Both the position numbers and the translations under genes were made by a program. Positions 45,725-56,926 of a stretch of DNA of 64,000 bases are shown piece after piece (within the stretch, counting starts at the first letter, position 1; every line of letters starts with the position of its first letter). The stretch comes from Rhytidiadelphus loreus. Lineage: Eukaryota; Streptophyta; Bryopsida; Hypnales; Hylocomiaceae. The stretch lies in contig OX344764.1 of the NCBI GenBank assembly GCA_947034895.1, forward strand, positions 45,489,348 to 45,553,347, given 5' to 3'. A model generated the notes under the pieces. The model ran no database searches. It was given only the letters and a program-made list of their open reading frames with translations, and was not told the DNA's origin.

Positions 45725-46204
45725 CTACTCAATAGTTCTCTCATGCTCTAGACTTTTTGCATGGACTGTTTCTACAACTATAGAGCATTCATCAATAAAG
45801 CTTTGACAATCTAAACATTGAGCATGAATTTTTTCTAGAGCTAAACGGACTTGACCATTAGACTCCTCTAATTGTGCATGAAGCATTGAGGCTAAGTTAT
45901 GTAAAAGGTCAATTTAGACTTGGCAATCCTGAATTGTTTCCTCCAATGCCACATTCACCCTCTCTAAACCAATGCCCAAGTTGGCAAGCCTCCCACAATA
46001 TTCCAACAATCCTTCTTCTTCTAAATAAATAAATTCAAGACATTGTTTGATTGTTCGAGACATTGGTGGAACTATTGTACTAGGATCTTGAGGATAAATT
46101 TCTCCATCTATCCACAAATCAATATTAGTGGCACCTTGAGAGTTGTAGGCACAAAACTCATGTCTTGGGACTTGCTCATGCATAGGACAAACCCTCTTTA
46201 TCAA
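45725..46204 (-). pseudogene. broken helical or coiled-coil-like coding relic
   Basis: The minus strand is open from about 46204, interrupted by TAA at 45916-45914 and open again in the same frame to TAG at 45727-45725. Both sides look coding: a cysteine-containing region with IDLWIDGEIYPQDP, then Leu/Glu-rich helices (LEYCGRLANLGIGLERVNVA before the stop, LEESNGQVRLALEKIHAQCL after it). There is no ATG at the start and a TGA just upstream. Family not recognised; probably a retired gene or element fragment. Confidence 0.4.
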
Positions 46205-46215
46205 TGGAACAAATC

Positions 46216-47270
46216 AAGGAGACACATTCGAAGTATGTGGACATGCAATCTCCACTCTATTTGTGATATCATTTAGAGTCATTGTAGATGAATGTAATCA
46301 ACATATTGACTCACATACAAACCATCACAAAAAAAATAATGTCTCTTTGAGTTCCAACACAAATTGTTGTCAGTGAAGCTTCCAACTTCATGTTGGCAAC
46401 TCCAATCTAAATTTTCACTCAATGTTGCCACTCAATCTATTGCCACTTGGCTAATTTTTCCACTTAAAATTTTACATGTTCTTCTACTAAGTGCCTTGGA
46501 TACACTTTGCACACAAAAATATTTGAGGTTGATCCTAAACCATCGTGGAGACGCTGGCAATGACCATGTGATGTGACAAATTCATTTTATGAATCAACTT
46601 TGTCTTTGCTTGATTAGTATTACCATGGGAAATTTGTTTTCAGTCACTTTCTGGTTTAAATGTAGGTGTTGCTTTTGGGGCATTTGATCAAACCTCAATT
46701 ATTCTTCACCAGAGAGTATGGATCATGTATGCCTGCACTCTAGGACTAGGAAACAACACACTTTCGGCAGAATACCTCTGTTGTTCACATCACAGTCCAA
46801 GCCCAGCAATTCTTCAAAGAATGGGATGAAGAATTATGTGTCATAACGCAGACCACTCTCTTCTTTTCCACAAGTCACAACAGACGCTCCTTACAAACTT
46901 GATACCAACATTGAAGTGGACAAAGGCATAGGCAAACCAGAATGTTTAGTACACTACCGGTAATAAGACAATAATAGAGATCTTTCTAAAATGTGAGCTA
47001 CTGCACTCGGAGCGTTCAAAAGTGCACACAACACATCATGATAAGAGATCTCAAATTCCCTCCCCAGGACTGACTAGCCATGGGTGTATTTCAGTGTACA
47101 AAAATATGTCAGGCATTTCACGTTCTGGACTAAAATACATGAGAATGCCTGCATCCTGATGATGCCAAAATCTCTGCCTCAGGAACAAAGGCAGCAGAAC
47201 TGATATGACCGAGCATTAGAAGAACCTGTCGTGAGCCAAAGTCCCCGAAGTCGCAACCCCCTTTACAAGA
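46216..47270. other. intergenic and CSN5 3' flank, no further gene seen
   Basis: Composition rises toward the CSN5 stop at 47271. No other gene recognised. Confidence 0.45.
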
Positions 47271-50200
47271 CTACGCCTCCACCATGGGCTCTGGCCCTGA
47301 GGAGTCGGTGGATAAAGCAGGTGTTTCACTAGATATAGCAACGGAGACAGCAGCATTTGACATCACTGAGTTAAATAAAGTGTCCTTGATGACCTGCGAC
47401 ATGAGCCCGTGCAGCTGCTCCACAGTTATCTTGGAACTGTCACGCGAGATCTTTGCAAGCTGCGACTCTTCCTGCAAAAGTGAGTCAAAACATTCCTTTT
47501 GAGTAAATGAAAGACATGAAGTTCGTGGAGAACGGCAATCGCGAGAGACTTCCCATTCTCCATAGAAAAACCGAGAAATGAAGAAATCACTGAAAGTATT
47601 TGGTTAGTATTGGTCAGAGGACGAAACGCAACATACTATAGGGTTTCTTCCTGCACGCCCAAAGCTATGACCTCCGACCACCACCACACCACACACAGAG
47701 ATCAAGAATCCCAAGCACAATTTCAGGCTGCTCGTTGAAGATCTTCATAAAAATCTCAAACCTTACAAGGTTTATGATAAGCACGAAATGGTCGATAGGC
47801 TGTCTAGGCTGTCTCACATAGGGTCTAATAAAATTTTACGAGAACAAGAAAAACGTCCCCTAGAAGATGTCACGGACCTTTGGTTTTCATTATGGTAAAT
47901 ATACTAGAGTCCTCTACAATTCAGATTGGACTTCACTGCCTTCCAAAACCACTAAAATGCCAGGTTTGCCCGATAAGTCATGAATTCTACTCTTGTCCCA
48001 AGTAATCAAAGGCCATGGTAGCAATTATTGCTCTCCCAAATTTAATTCTTGATCAAGTAGTATTCACTAGATCAACAATCAACATTAGAAATTTTGGGGA
48101 ATCCTTCCCTTCAAAACGAGCATCTGGTCACCTAATAATGCAACAAAAAAAATCGGATAAGTGACATTCAATGACACACCTCCTTTTTCCTTTGCACGGG
48201 CATGAAGAATCCTCCCATTCGCCCCGAGTGAGCTAGCTGACTTTCTGCCTGCTCCAGTTTCTCAGCTGAGGAAAGTCACAGTACTCATCAGTCTAGTAAT
48301 CCAACTAAAAGATGATTAATATTCCATTGTAGACGGGAATTGGTATCACTGAAGCCACTAGGAGCACCACATCCATTAATTCACTACAAATGAGCAAAAC
48401 CACTTCAGGATCTACTGCTGAGGACATTGCTGGAAAATAGAAAAAGCATCTCACCAAGATCAGCCACTTGTCCTGCTACATAGTCTCGATTGCCAAGCAA
48501 TGGTGAGGATGAAAGCGTATTGACCCAATATTTGTTCCAAAGGAGGTCTAAGAGATGCGAATCCAATGATGATTTGAAATATGTTATGTCGAGAGAATAA
48601 TACTGCACCCACATACAGTAACTATTAGTGTGCCTTACAATAGAGCACTACTGAATAGCAGAAGGTATGTACCCCGAAAAGCGTCCAAATAAGCAATTGC
48701 GCAGGGTTCTTACTACTAGAGTTTCTTAATTTCTGTCGGGACTTGTTGCCATTTCAAAGACGATTCCGATGCATCTTAGCATGTATTTTTGCGACAACAT
48801 ATGAATAAACCATGGATTTTCAAATTGATGATGATGAGTTTACCCAAAATCGAACCCAGACTCTCATGTACAGTTTAGGCAAGACTCTAGAGGGGTCGCT
48901 TTGGGAAAAGGGATGCAAATAGGTGTAGCTACCTTTAAAGCAAAGCTGGGCACTACCAAAAAGAGGTCAAATAACTGCAGCAAAAGATGGGTACAAAACT
49001 GATAGTCTAGAAAGATACAAACGTCTCGCATTTGCCGTGGGAAATAACATCATAAGATAGATTCTTACCGATTTATAATGGACACCAAAATCCTCAATTT
49101 TGTTCAAAGGGATGGTTTGATATTCAGATGGGGGTTCATCTGGCGGCTTGTAGCCCTGAGGATAGGTCCGGAATGCTCCAATTTCAACTTTCCCAGCTGA
49201 CACAGTGCGAGTCGGATCAATGACGACAGCTAGAAAGGGCTCCTGATACGTCTGGTTCAGCATCTGGGTAGATACATCAATACCTGAGAGCCAACATCCA
49301 TAGCCAGGATGCGAATGATACCATCCTACCACATTTTCTAGCCTTCCCACCTGCATGACACATCCACACAATGTCAGTAAATCCAATGTCAGTATAGCTT
49401 CTTCAATCTCAAAGCAACATGCTCATAATGTTCCTGAATGGGAGAGACAGCTCCTTCTGGTCAGGAGACACATATAAGCCTATATTCTAGGAAATAGTCT
49501 CCTCACAGTTGATGCACGTCAAGCCAAGCTTGCATTAGTGTCATGCTGTACAAATTAGTAACTGAACAAAAATGCAATGATTCACGCAGAAGGACCCAGA
49601 CCCTGAACCTAAATACACTCAACCCTCTTTAATCTTACCACCTGGAGTCCCAACTTTCTCACTATTTGAATGTGTGACAAGTGTGCTAGAGTCAAGGTGT
49701 GGCAAGTGTGTAGGATACTCTAGATTATCATTACAGGGGTGTTCATTACAAAAGAATTGAGCGAAATACTATGTTGGTTACCTAGAGACAAGGCCTTGCA
49801 ATAATCAAGCTGAGTTTGCAAATTCAATGAAACTGTAGTAGAGAGAAAGATGAAAAAGTATCAAAAAAAGAACATTCACCTGCTTATTTGTCTGCGAGTA
49901 CTGCACCATGTACTCATAGGCATCTGCTTGAGCATTCACCCGAGTCTCGGTGCCTTCGACTGGCAAAGCAAATGCGTCCATTATTATGATGGTGTCGCCT
50001 TCTGTCTTACCCTGCATCAATCCCATGACCTCAATCGTGCCACCTGATCGTGCATGCACCACCATCTGCACAGGAAGAAACAAAGGAAGGAAAAGACTCG
50101 GTCATAGTATACAACGCGAACAGGCCTTTTAAACCCAAACCAACTTGGATGAAAATGACCAATTCAAATCATGATGTCATGAAAAATACAATTCAGATGA

Positions 50201-51377
50201 GACCATATTTAATATCCAGAATCAGTGAAGAACATTGCAAGCATTGGTGAATAAGTAAATTAGATAGAACAAGAAACGTCCTCTACTCAAAACTGCTAAA
50301 ACGAAAAGCAAGACCCAATACGACCCCTTCGTCCTTTCGGGGTTTAAAAACACTTGAGAAGTATCGAATTTAAGGTTCAAGACAAATAAATTCAACATAT
50401 TGTTGAAATTAAATCATTCAGATGAGGCCATATAGACTACTACTCAAAACTGCAAAAACAAAACCAATACAATTCAATGTGAACCTCTTCGTCCTTGAGA
50501 GGTATCAAACTTAGGGTTAAACAACACCAATACAGTTCAATGTGGACCTCTTTGTCCTTGAAAGGTATTAAATTTAGACAAAATGAAAGTGGGTGAGGAG
50601 GGTGATGAATGAAAGGAAAAAAACTTAAGGAGCGCAGGGGCGGAGATGCGAACGTTTTTCAAGAAGTGAGGACGGAGTCGCGAGTCATAGAAGATAGCCA
50701 TTTGACTACTACAGGACGAAGGATTCATGGGATGCAAAATGAACAAATCAATTCATCAAATTGTGAAAAATCAATAGTTCAGATTGAGGCCATATTTTAT
50801 ATCACCAAAATCAGTGAAGAACATTGCATGTTTTCGTTAAAAAAATAAGGATACTTGAACAAAAGAAAATCCCCCTATCCAACAGCTAAAAGAAAACCAA
50901 TACAATTCAAATGTGAACCTCTTTGTCCTTGAGAGGTATCAAAGTTAGGGTTAAACAAAAGCAATACAGCTCAATGTGGATCTCTTCGTCCGTGAGAGTA
51001 TCAAACTTAGGGTTAGTCAAAGCCAGTCGAAGCAATACAATTCAATGTGGACCTCTTCTTCGTCCTTGCGAGATATCCAATTTAGGCTTTAGGATATCCA
51101 TCCAAAATGAAGGACGGTGCGGAGGGAGATGGATAGGAGGCCAAACCTTCAGGAGCGCCAGGGCGGAGATGCGGACGTTTTTAAAGAAGTGAGGGTCGCG
51201 AGTCCAGGGTTTCTGCTGCTGGACGCTGGTCTGCGAGGCTTCATCGTATTCGAAGATGGCATCGGAATCGGAAACTGCTGCGGCGGCTCCTGCAGTAGGC
51301 GAGTCCATGGCGACGATGTTGTTCTCGATCTCCCAGGTCTGGCGGGCGATCATCGCAGAGGACGTCGACGCCTCCAT
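47271..51377 (-). CDS. CSN5: COP9 signalosome subunit 5, JAMM deneddylase
   Basis: Six minus-strand exons: 51377-51147, 50065-49880, 49350-49069, 48602-48455, 48265-48180 and 47471-47271. Phases close at every junction (G|CT at exon 4/5). The product is 377 residues, slightly longer than the ~357 of Arabidopsis. CSN5 is the metalloprotease of the COP9 signalosome, cleaving NEDD8 from cullins of SCF-type ligases. The MPN/JAMM core is intact: glutamate in GGTIEVMG (residue 89), then [14 protein letters not shown] with zinc-binding H151, H153 and D164. Family landmarks [34 protein letters not shown] and the end [16 protein letters not shown] are present. Intron 1 (50066-51146) contains a copy of the end of exon 1, and sequence upstream of the ATG is duplicated. 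Confidence 0.97.
50150..51140 (-). repeat. CSN5 intron 1 built of duplicated segments, including a pseudo-exon
   Basis: The phrase AATTCAATGTGAACCTCTT plus CGTCCTTGAGAGGTATCAAA recurs in diverged form near 50310, 50470, 50530, 50900, 50960 and 51030. At 50626-50690 lies a copy of the 3' end of exon 1; on the minus strand it reads [15 protein letters not shown] against [15 protein letters not shown] in the real exon. Its donor has changed from AAG|GTTTGG to AAGTTTTT, so it should not be spliced as an exon. Confidence 0.8.
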
Positions 51378-51385
51378 CTCTTCCC

Positions 51386-51904
51386 GCGCCCGGGCCCTTT
51401 CCCACTCCGTCCTGACCGAATCTCGAAGGACACACACAATCCTCGGGATTCTTATCTCTACCACCACCTTCTCGTATCCATTAAATTTTCAATCCTCCAG
51501 CAATGTGAGGACATCCAGAGTTGAGTACCTCAAGCCACCGATTTTCGCCAATTCTGGCTCGTTTCTAGTGGTTTTGATGCTGTCAAGAGAAAAAAATTCA
51601 AGCCGAAACAACCGAAGCTGTGCAGGAAAGAACAAGCGAGAACAGCGGCTCCGTCAAAGGTAAATAACTGCTGTTCCCGCGCCCTGACCCTTTCCCACTC
51701 CGTCCTGACCTAATCTCGAATGACAAACACAATTCTTGGGATTCCAATCTCTACCACCACCTTCTCGTATCCATTAAAGTTCCAATCCTCCAGCAATGTG
51801 GAACATCCACGTTGAGTAACTCAAACCACCAAACTTCTCCAATTCTGACTCGTTTCTAGTGATTTTGATGCCGTCAAAAAGAAAAATTTCATACCGAAAT
51901 GTTC
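51386..51904 (-). repeat. duplicated ~230-bp CSN5 upstream/promoter segment
   Basis: Copies at about 51386-51618 and 51676-51904 are direct repeats, roughly 85-90% identical, sharing CCTTTCCCACTCCGTCCTGA, CTACCACCACCTTCTCGTAT and CTCGTTTCTAGTG. The proximal copy starts 9 bp upstream of the CSN5 ATG, so leader and core promoter sequence may exist twice. Confidence 0.85.
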
Positions 51905-52030
51905 ATCTTCGCATGATGATAATCCGGCTCTCCCGGGTGCGCGTACTACCGACAGCGCCAACATGCAACACCCCAGGAAAGCCCAGAAAATATGCTGAAG
52001 CCAGCTCCGAAGTCTGAGTTCTTCGCTTAC

Positions 52031-52040
52031 AAACCCTAAT
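52031..52040. promoter_or_regulatory. single telo-box upstream of CSN5
   Basis: AAACCCTAAT lies about 650 bp upstream of the CSN5 ATG. Telo-boxes are common in plant housekeeping promoters. One copy at this distance is weak evidence. Confidence 0.35.
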
Positions 52041-52203
52041 TGTGCGTTTGAGAGATTGACGGAATGCTGGGACTAATATGGATGAATGAAGGTTTGGGAA
52101 CTACTGTAAGGTTGTGGACCCCGCTCATTGCTCGGGGTCCTTTTTCCGTGGGATTTAAAGTCACCCACATTTGATTTGGGTGCCATTCAAATATGCAGTG
52201 ACC

Positions 52204-52446
52204 CCAACCATGGGCCAGGGTGAACTGACCCCCTCGCTCGGCCCTGGGGGCAAACCCTGGAATTATTTATTTTCCACACATGAATTTTTTTGCAAAATTT
52301 TATTTCATTTTTGCGATTAGAGACCCCAAATTCGTTTCGAGAAGTCAAGAATATACCCTAGAGCAGCCCAAAATAGGGGGCTTTTTTTTACATGCACCCC
52401 TGGTAAGGCCGAGCGAGGGGGTCAATCCACCCCAATCCAACCATGG
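52204..52446. mobile_element. 243-bp GC-armed inverted-repeat element
   Basis: The left arm (52204-52251) contains GACCCCCTCGCTCGGCC and the right arm (52394-52446) its exact complement GGCCGAGCGAGGGGGTC; CCAACCATGG occurs at both outer edges. The centre is AT-rich and non-coding. Confidence 0.65.
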
Positions 52447-53019
52447 GACTTGCAAGAAATATTACCCTAAGAAAAAACTAAGATCATCAAAGGGAATTTA
52501 GAGAATGTAAGAGAGAATTAATGCCATTTTTCAATTGGAGTTCGTATACTTCAAGAGTTTGTTTGTACAAGGTCCTACAACAAAATTTGTTGGATATTGT
52601 CACACATATACTATATACCATTGTTAGATGGTAGACTCTATATTTTATTTATATTTTATATAATGATTCATTTCATTTAGAATTTATCATTCGATGAATT
52701 GTTATTAGAAGGTGTAGAGTGTCAAGGTTTGTGTATAAAAGTTTCCTCTTTTGTTTTTTTGGAGGAATGTTGGTGTGTACATTCCAGGGTATAAGATGTA
52801 TTTCATGATGTTGTTTGTTGTCCTAGTAGTCTTGGGTTAAGTATTGGATGTGATTGATGGTGTTAGAGAATGTTACTCATAAGAAAGAAACTCCAATTTG
52901 GGGGGGATGTTGACATAAATTAAATAATATATTTAGAGTAAAATTTTGCAAGCAAACTAGAATGATAAATAATCATGCTAAAGCTTAAATAGTAGCCTAT
53001 AGCCATTGATATTAAATTA

Positions 53020-54716
53020 GGGCCGGTTTATACTTAGGGTCGGATTGAAGGCCGAACAGAACTCTCCAAGTTTGAATCAATGGGATCACTCTATTTCTTC
53101 AAATCTAGCCCAAGAGCTTTATACTAGGGTCGGATTGAAACCACCACTCATCCTACGTGTCACCTTAGGTAACATGGTTTTGGAACCAAACCATTTGGTC
53201 CCAAGGGAGCAATCAGGGTGAGGTTTTGGGTGGCCCAATTTCCCATCTAGGGTTGGATTGGGGCCAAATTGGGCTTCTCCATTGGATCATACAAATCTCC
53301 ACTGTCTACTAATGCAAGGTCATTTTTTTTTGTACATGTTTCTTACGTTAATTGTGAGCTCAATCCCATCTGTGTTGCTAAATTTTTGGAACACTGGTAA
53401 GCCATTGGGGTTGAGTCATATTCTAGGTCATGTTGTGGTACAAATGCTTATTTTTTGTTTGAACATCATGTTGTGTTTAGTCTTTGCAATTGTTTTAACA
53501 TGAGATGTTATTAAACAATTTTATTGTTAATAACCAATGTTATTATTATTAACCATTGCAATTGTAACAATAATGTCTTTACAAATGTTTTAACATGAGA
53601 TGTTAATAATTAATTTTTTTGGTGTAGACACAAATTACATACTATGTTACAGACACTAATTTTGGTAATAGTACAAGAAAATGGGGGTATAAATGACTTG
53701 TCCACAATGATTGCACCAACAACAATGACTGCAAATTAGTCATTTTGCAGTCACTTTGAAGTCATTGTTGTCAGTGCAGTCATTGTGGACAAATCATTTA
53801 TACCTCTATTTTCTTGTAGTGTAAATTACATGTTTAATAACTAAATTTTTTGTACAAACACAAATCTGTAAATGAAAGTCATTGTTGAAGTTATGCCATA
53901 AACTTTGACATCTATGAGATAATGTGTGTTTTTATCAATTTTGATGACAAATACTTGAAAAAAGAATATGGTAAGGAAAGATTATGCTACTAGAAATAAC
54001 ATGTATTGTAAAACATGATTTACATTTATCATTGAATTCATTCAAATTTTCATAATAAAAAATTTCATACTTTTCTTTAAAATAAACTAAAAATATAGAC
54101 TTGAAAAAGAGATAAAAAAACAACTAGATGTTTTCTCAAATTGTGTGTTTAATAAATGACAACTATTATGGGGCTACAAATCTTTTTTCAATGTCAACTC
54201 TAATTTCAGTGTCAAGAAAGAAAAAGGTTCAAAAGAAGTCAAAGAACTTCTTTTTTTCCAAATAGAAAAAATAGGAAGAGAGTAGAAAAGGTTAAAAATA
54301 AAGTAAGAAACTCTGTCTTCCATTTTGAAATAGGTAAAGTAAGAATAAAAAGAAAAAGTCTAATTTTTTTTTTTTTTTTCTATATTTGAAATAGAATAAA
54401 TAGGAAAAAATAAACTCTCTTTTATTTATTTTTGAAATAGAAAAAATAATAAGAGAAAGAAAAAGATGCATGTCTTAAATTGAGCATTTCAAAAATCTAT
54501 GAGCACATTAATAAAAAATTCAGCCTTAGAATCGGGCTTCAACATTTTACATTACCTAGGGCCAGAATGATGAAGTGGAATTCGGCTTTAGAATTCGGCC
54601 TCAATCCTTTACATTATCTTGGGCCGGAGTGGTGAATTAGGGCCGGATTGTGGGCTAGATTGGAGGCAAATTGGGTTGGCCTTCCATCTGACCCCAGGCC
54701 GTGTATAAACCAGCCC
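53020..54716. mobile_element. PIF/Harbinger-like non-autonomous TIR element (1.7 kb)
   Basis: GGGCCGGTTTATAC at the left is answered by GTATAAACCAGCCC at the right, each flanked by TTA (53017-53019 and 54717-54719), the target duplication of the PIF/Harbinger superfamily. Subterminal words such as GGGTCGGATT, GGGCCGGATTG and AAATTGGG(T/C) recur near both ends. No DDE transposase frame is visible. It contains a nested hairpin element at 53669-53821. The superfamily call rests on TSD length only. Confidence 0.65.
53669..53821. mobile_element. 153-bp hairpin MITE with CACTA-type end, nested
   Basis: Two ~57-bp arms (about 53673-53733 and 53760-53819) are almost perfectly complementary, around GGTATAAATGACTTGTCCAC and CAACAATGACT. 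The right terminus reads ATTTTCTTGTAGTG, the complement of the CACTACAAGAAAA terminus common to plant CACTA elements; the left terminus is slightly diverged (AGTACAAGAAAAT). Transcribed, it would form a long miRNA-precursor-like hairpin. Confidence 0.8.
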
Positions 54717-54719
54717 TTA

Positions 54720-55543
54720 GTTTAATTTATTACCATACTCTTAAAGTAAATAATGCAAATCAATGAATGCACAAATTTATTTTGTATAGATGGATGGATC
54801 TTGTCCCCCTGTTTTTAAAGAAGATTCCAATGTACTCAAATAATTAGAGATTATAATATCATAGTAGCAATCAACTCATATTCAAAGTTAGTGCAGTAAA
54901 ACTCTTAATTGGGATCATCTTTTAAAGTATATAAGTGCATAAAAACTAGTTGTTAAAAAACCAACATTTTTTGAGTATAGATGTTATATTGGATGTTATT
55001 ATTGACATAAAAACACAAGTTGTTTTATTGGATGTCTACTAAAATGCGTCACAAAAATGATGAAAACATCATATAAAACACATGATTCTTATAGTGATAA
55101 TTACAACTTTGTGAAATGTCGTCAAAGTGACAGGCTTGGAAGCCCACGTGTAGAGGTTGTAATGATCTAATAAATAGTTACAACTACATTAAGGCAAATT
55201 TTTTATGGGACGTCTGAGTCTTACCTTTTGGGGAACTCTTGTTGAGATTGGATAATGGTTCAATTGGGGTTGCTCTTATAGCATCATCAATCCAAGTCTC
55301 TAAAAGAATCACTAAATTATCTTACTACATTTTACTTAGTGTAAAATTAGAATTTGTAATTACTATTATTAAAAATATATCAAAAATCTCAATAAATAGA
55401 CACAATAAAGTTTAGATTTGAAAATTGAAAAAATAAAATACAAAACATTGAAAGCAAGCTAAAAGACATAGAAAAAATTAATTTGTCATCATAAATCATA
55501 CTTAAACAAGACACTTTGAAAATTTGAAGTATCATTGCCTTTT
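54720..55543. other. AT-rich intergenic, no gene seen
   Basis: Nothing recognised between the Harbinger-like element and the next TTAA element. Confidence 0.45.
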
Positions 55544-56479
55544 TTAATCCCTAAAGGACCAAGGCCTTTTTTTTGCAAGAAAACACTCAAAATTGCCATA
55601 CCTATAGCAAGGAGTAAAGAAAATTGAATTTTTTTTCCATATCTAACCGTAGGATATTACACCTAACTAGTATGAGAGTGTGTGGAAAAAATTTCAGAAT
55701 TTTTGACCGCTCAGATTGCAAGATATCTGTGTTTAAAGCGAGGTTTAAAGTGGAAAAAACAAGTTTTTCAGCACATTGCGGGACTAGATTTTTTGACTTT
55801 GAACATTTTTAACTTAAGATTTTTGCACTACAGAGTTTTGAGCTTTAAATCTTTACAGTGGAGAATTGAGTTGAGGGTCTAGGTAAAAAAAAAGAAAATT
55901 ATCATTCTTAAAAAAATTGTTAAGTAGAAGTAGGTATGAGATAGAAGGAAAATCTAAAATATTCATATATTTTAGATGGAATTAAAATGCACTAATCCCA
56001 ATGGTGAGATTGTTCTAGCAAGTAAATCAGACCATGCAAAAATAAAAAAATTGAAAAATTTGAAAAATTGCATTCAGAAATGAATCCTTCAAGTTATTTT
56101 TTTCAAGAAGATGCTCTAACTGCCCGAAAAACAAGAATGTCCATAACTTTCTCATAACATATCCAAATGATATGAATCAAAGCTTTCCAGATAGAAAAAA
56201 ATATTATCTATGAGAAAAAATAATATTAAAAAGAAAATTCAAATTTTTTTCCATTTTTTTTGGCTGCCCGAGCTGCCCGCCGTCCCTTCGTTTGAGCTTA
56301 TTTGGTCATAACTATTGTTCCCGGGCACCGATTTTGAAAAAATTTATATTCCCACAAAGCTAATCAACTTTTCTACCTCCAAAAAAGATTTCAAAAAATT
56401 AGGAGAAAATTTCAGCCCGTAGGTACCTGCCCCAAAACACATTTGTCCTCCAAAGGGATAGTGGTCCTTTAGGGGTTAA
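55544..56479. mobile_element. TTAA-flanked TIR element, diverged full-length copy
   Basis: TTAATCCCTAAAGGACC on the left, GGTCCTTTAGGGGTTAA on the right, 936 bp. It shares blocks with 1138-2069 in the same orientation (ATATCTAACCGTAGGAT, AAAATTTCAGA, GATTGCAAGATAT, CTGCCCGAGCTGCCC, GTAGGTACCTGCCC) and, in its right half, with the reverse of 42652-43580. It thus links the two subfamilies. Confidence 0.78.
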
Positions 56480-56926
56480 TGGTGTGATTTGTTGTGAAAC
56501 ATCATGTTTTATTGTTTTTTTAGCTTCAGTTGCTTTCAATGGAATGTATTTTATTTGTCCAATTTTCCAATTTAAATTTTATTAAGTATATTTATCGATA
56601 TTTTTGGTGTATTTTTAATGATAATAAATAATAATCACAGATTTTAATTTTTACACCAAGCAAAAGGTAGTAAGATAATTTAGTGACTCGTTTAGAGAGT
56701 TGGATAGATGATGACATGACCGATGTCACTCGCGAGAACCGGGTGAAGGACCTGCGTGAGTCTTGTATATGTCCGGGTATCAAGACTTGTCTTCAGAAGC
56801 ACTTGTCCGTCGAAGGTTTTGCTATTCACCGCTTTCCTTCGCCTTTCAATCCGTTTCCAATTTCTCTGCTGATCTATCGCAATCTGACGCACCTTCAGTG
56901 ATTATACTTCTCTCTGAATTATCGAA

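Noticed and set aside
48840..48870. second T-arm-like word (minus GGGTTCGATTTTGGG)
   Set aside because: It lies inside a CSN5 intron with no D-arm or acceptor pairing.
51117..51663. plus-strand frames over CSN5 exon 1
   Set aside because: Antisense shadows of the CSN5 first exon and its duplicated upstream region.
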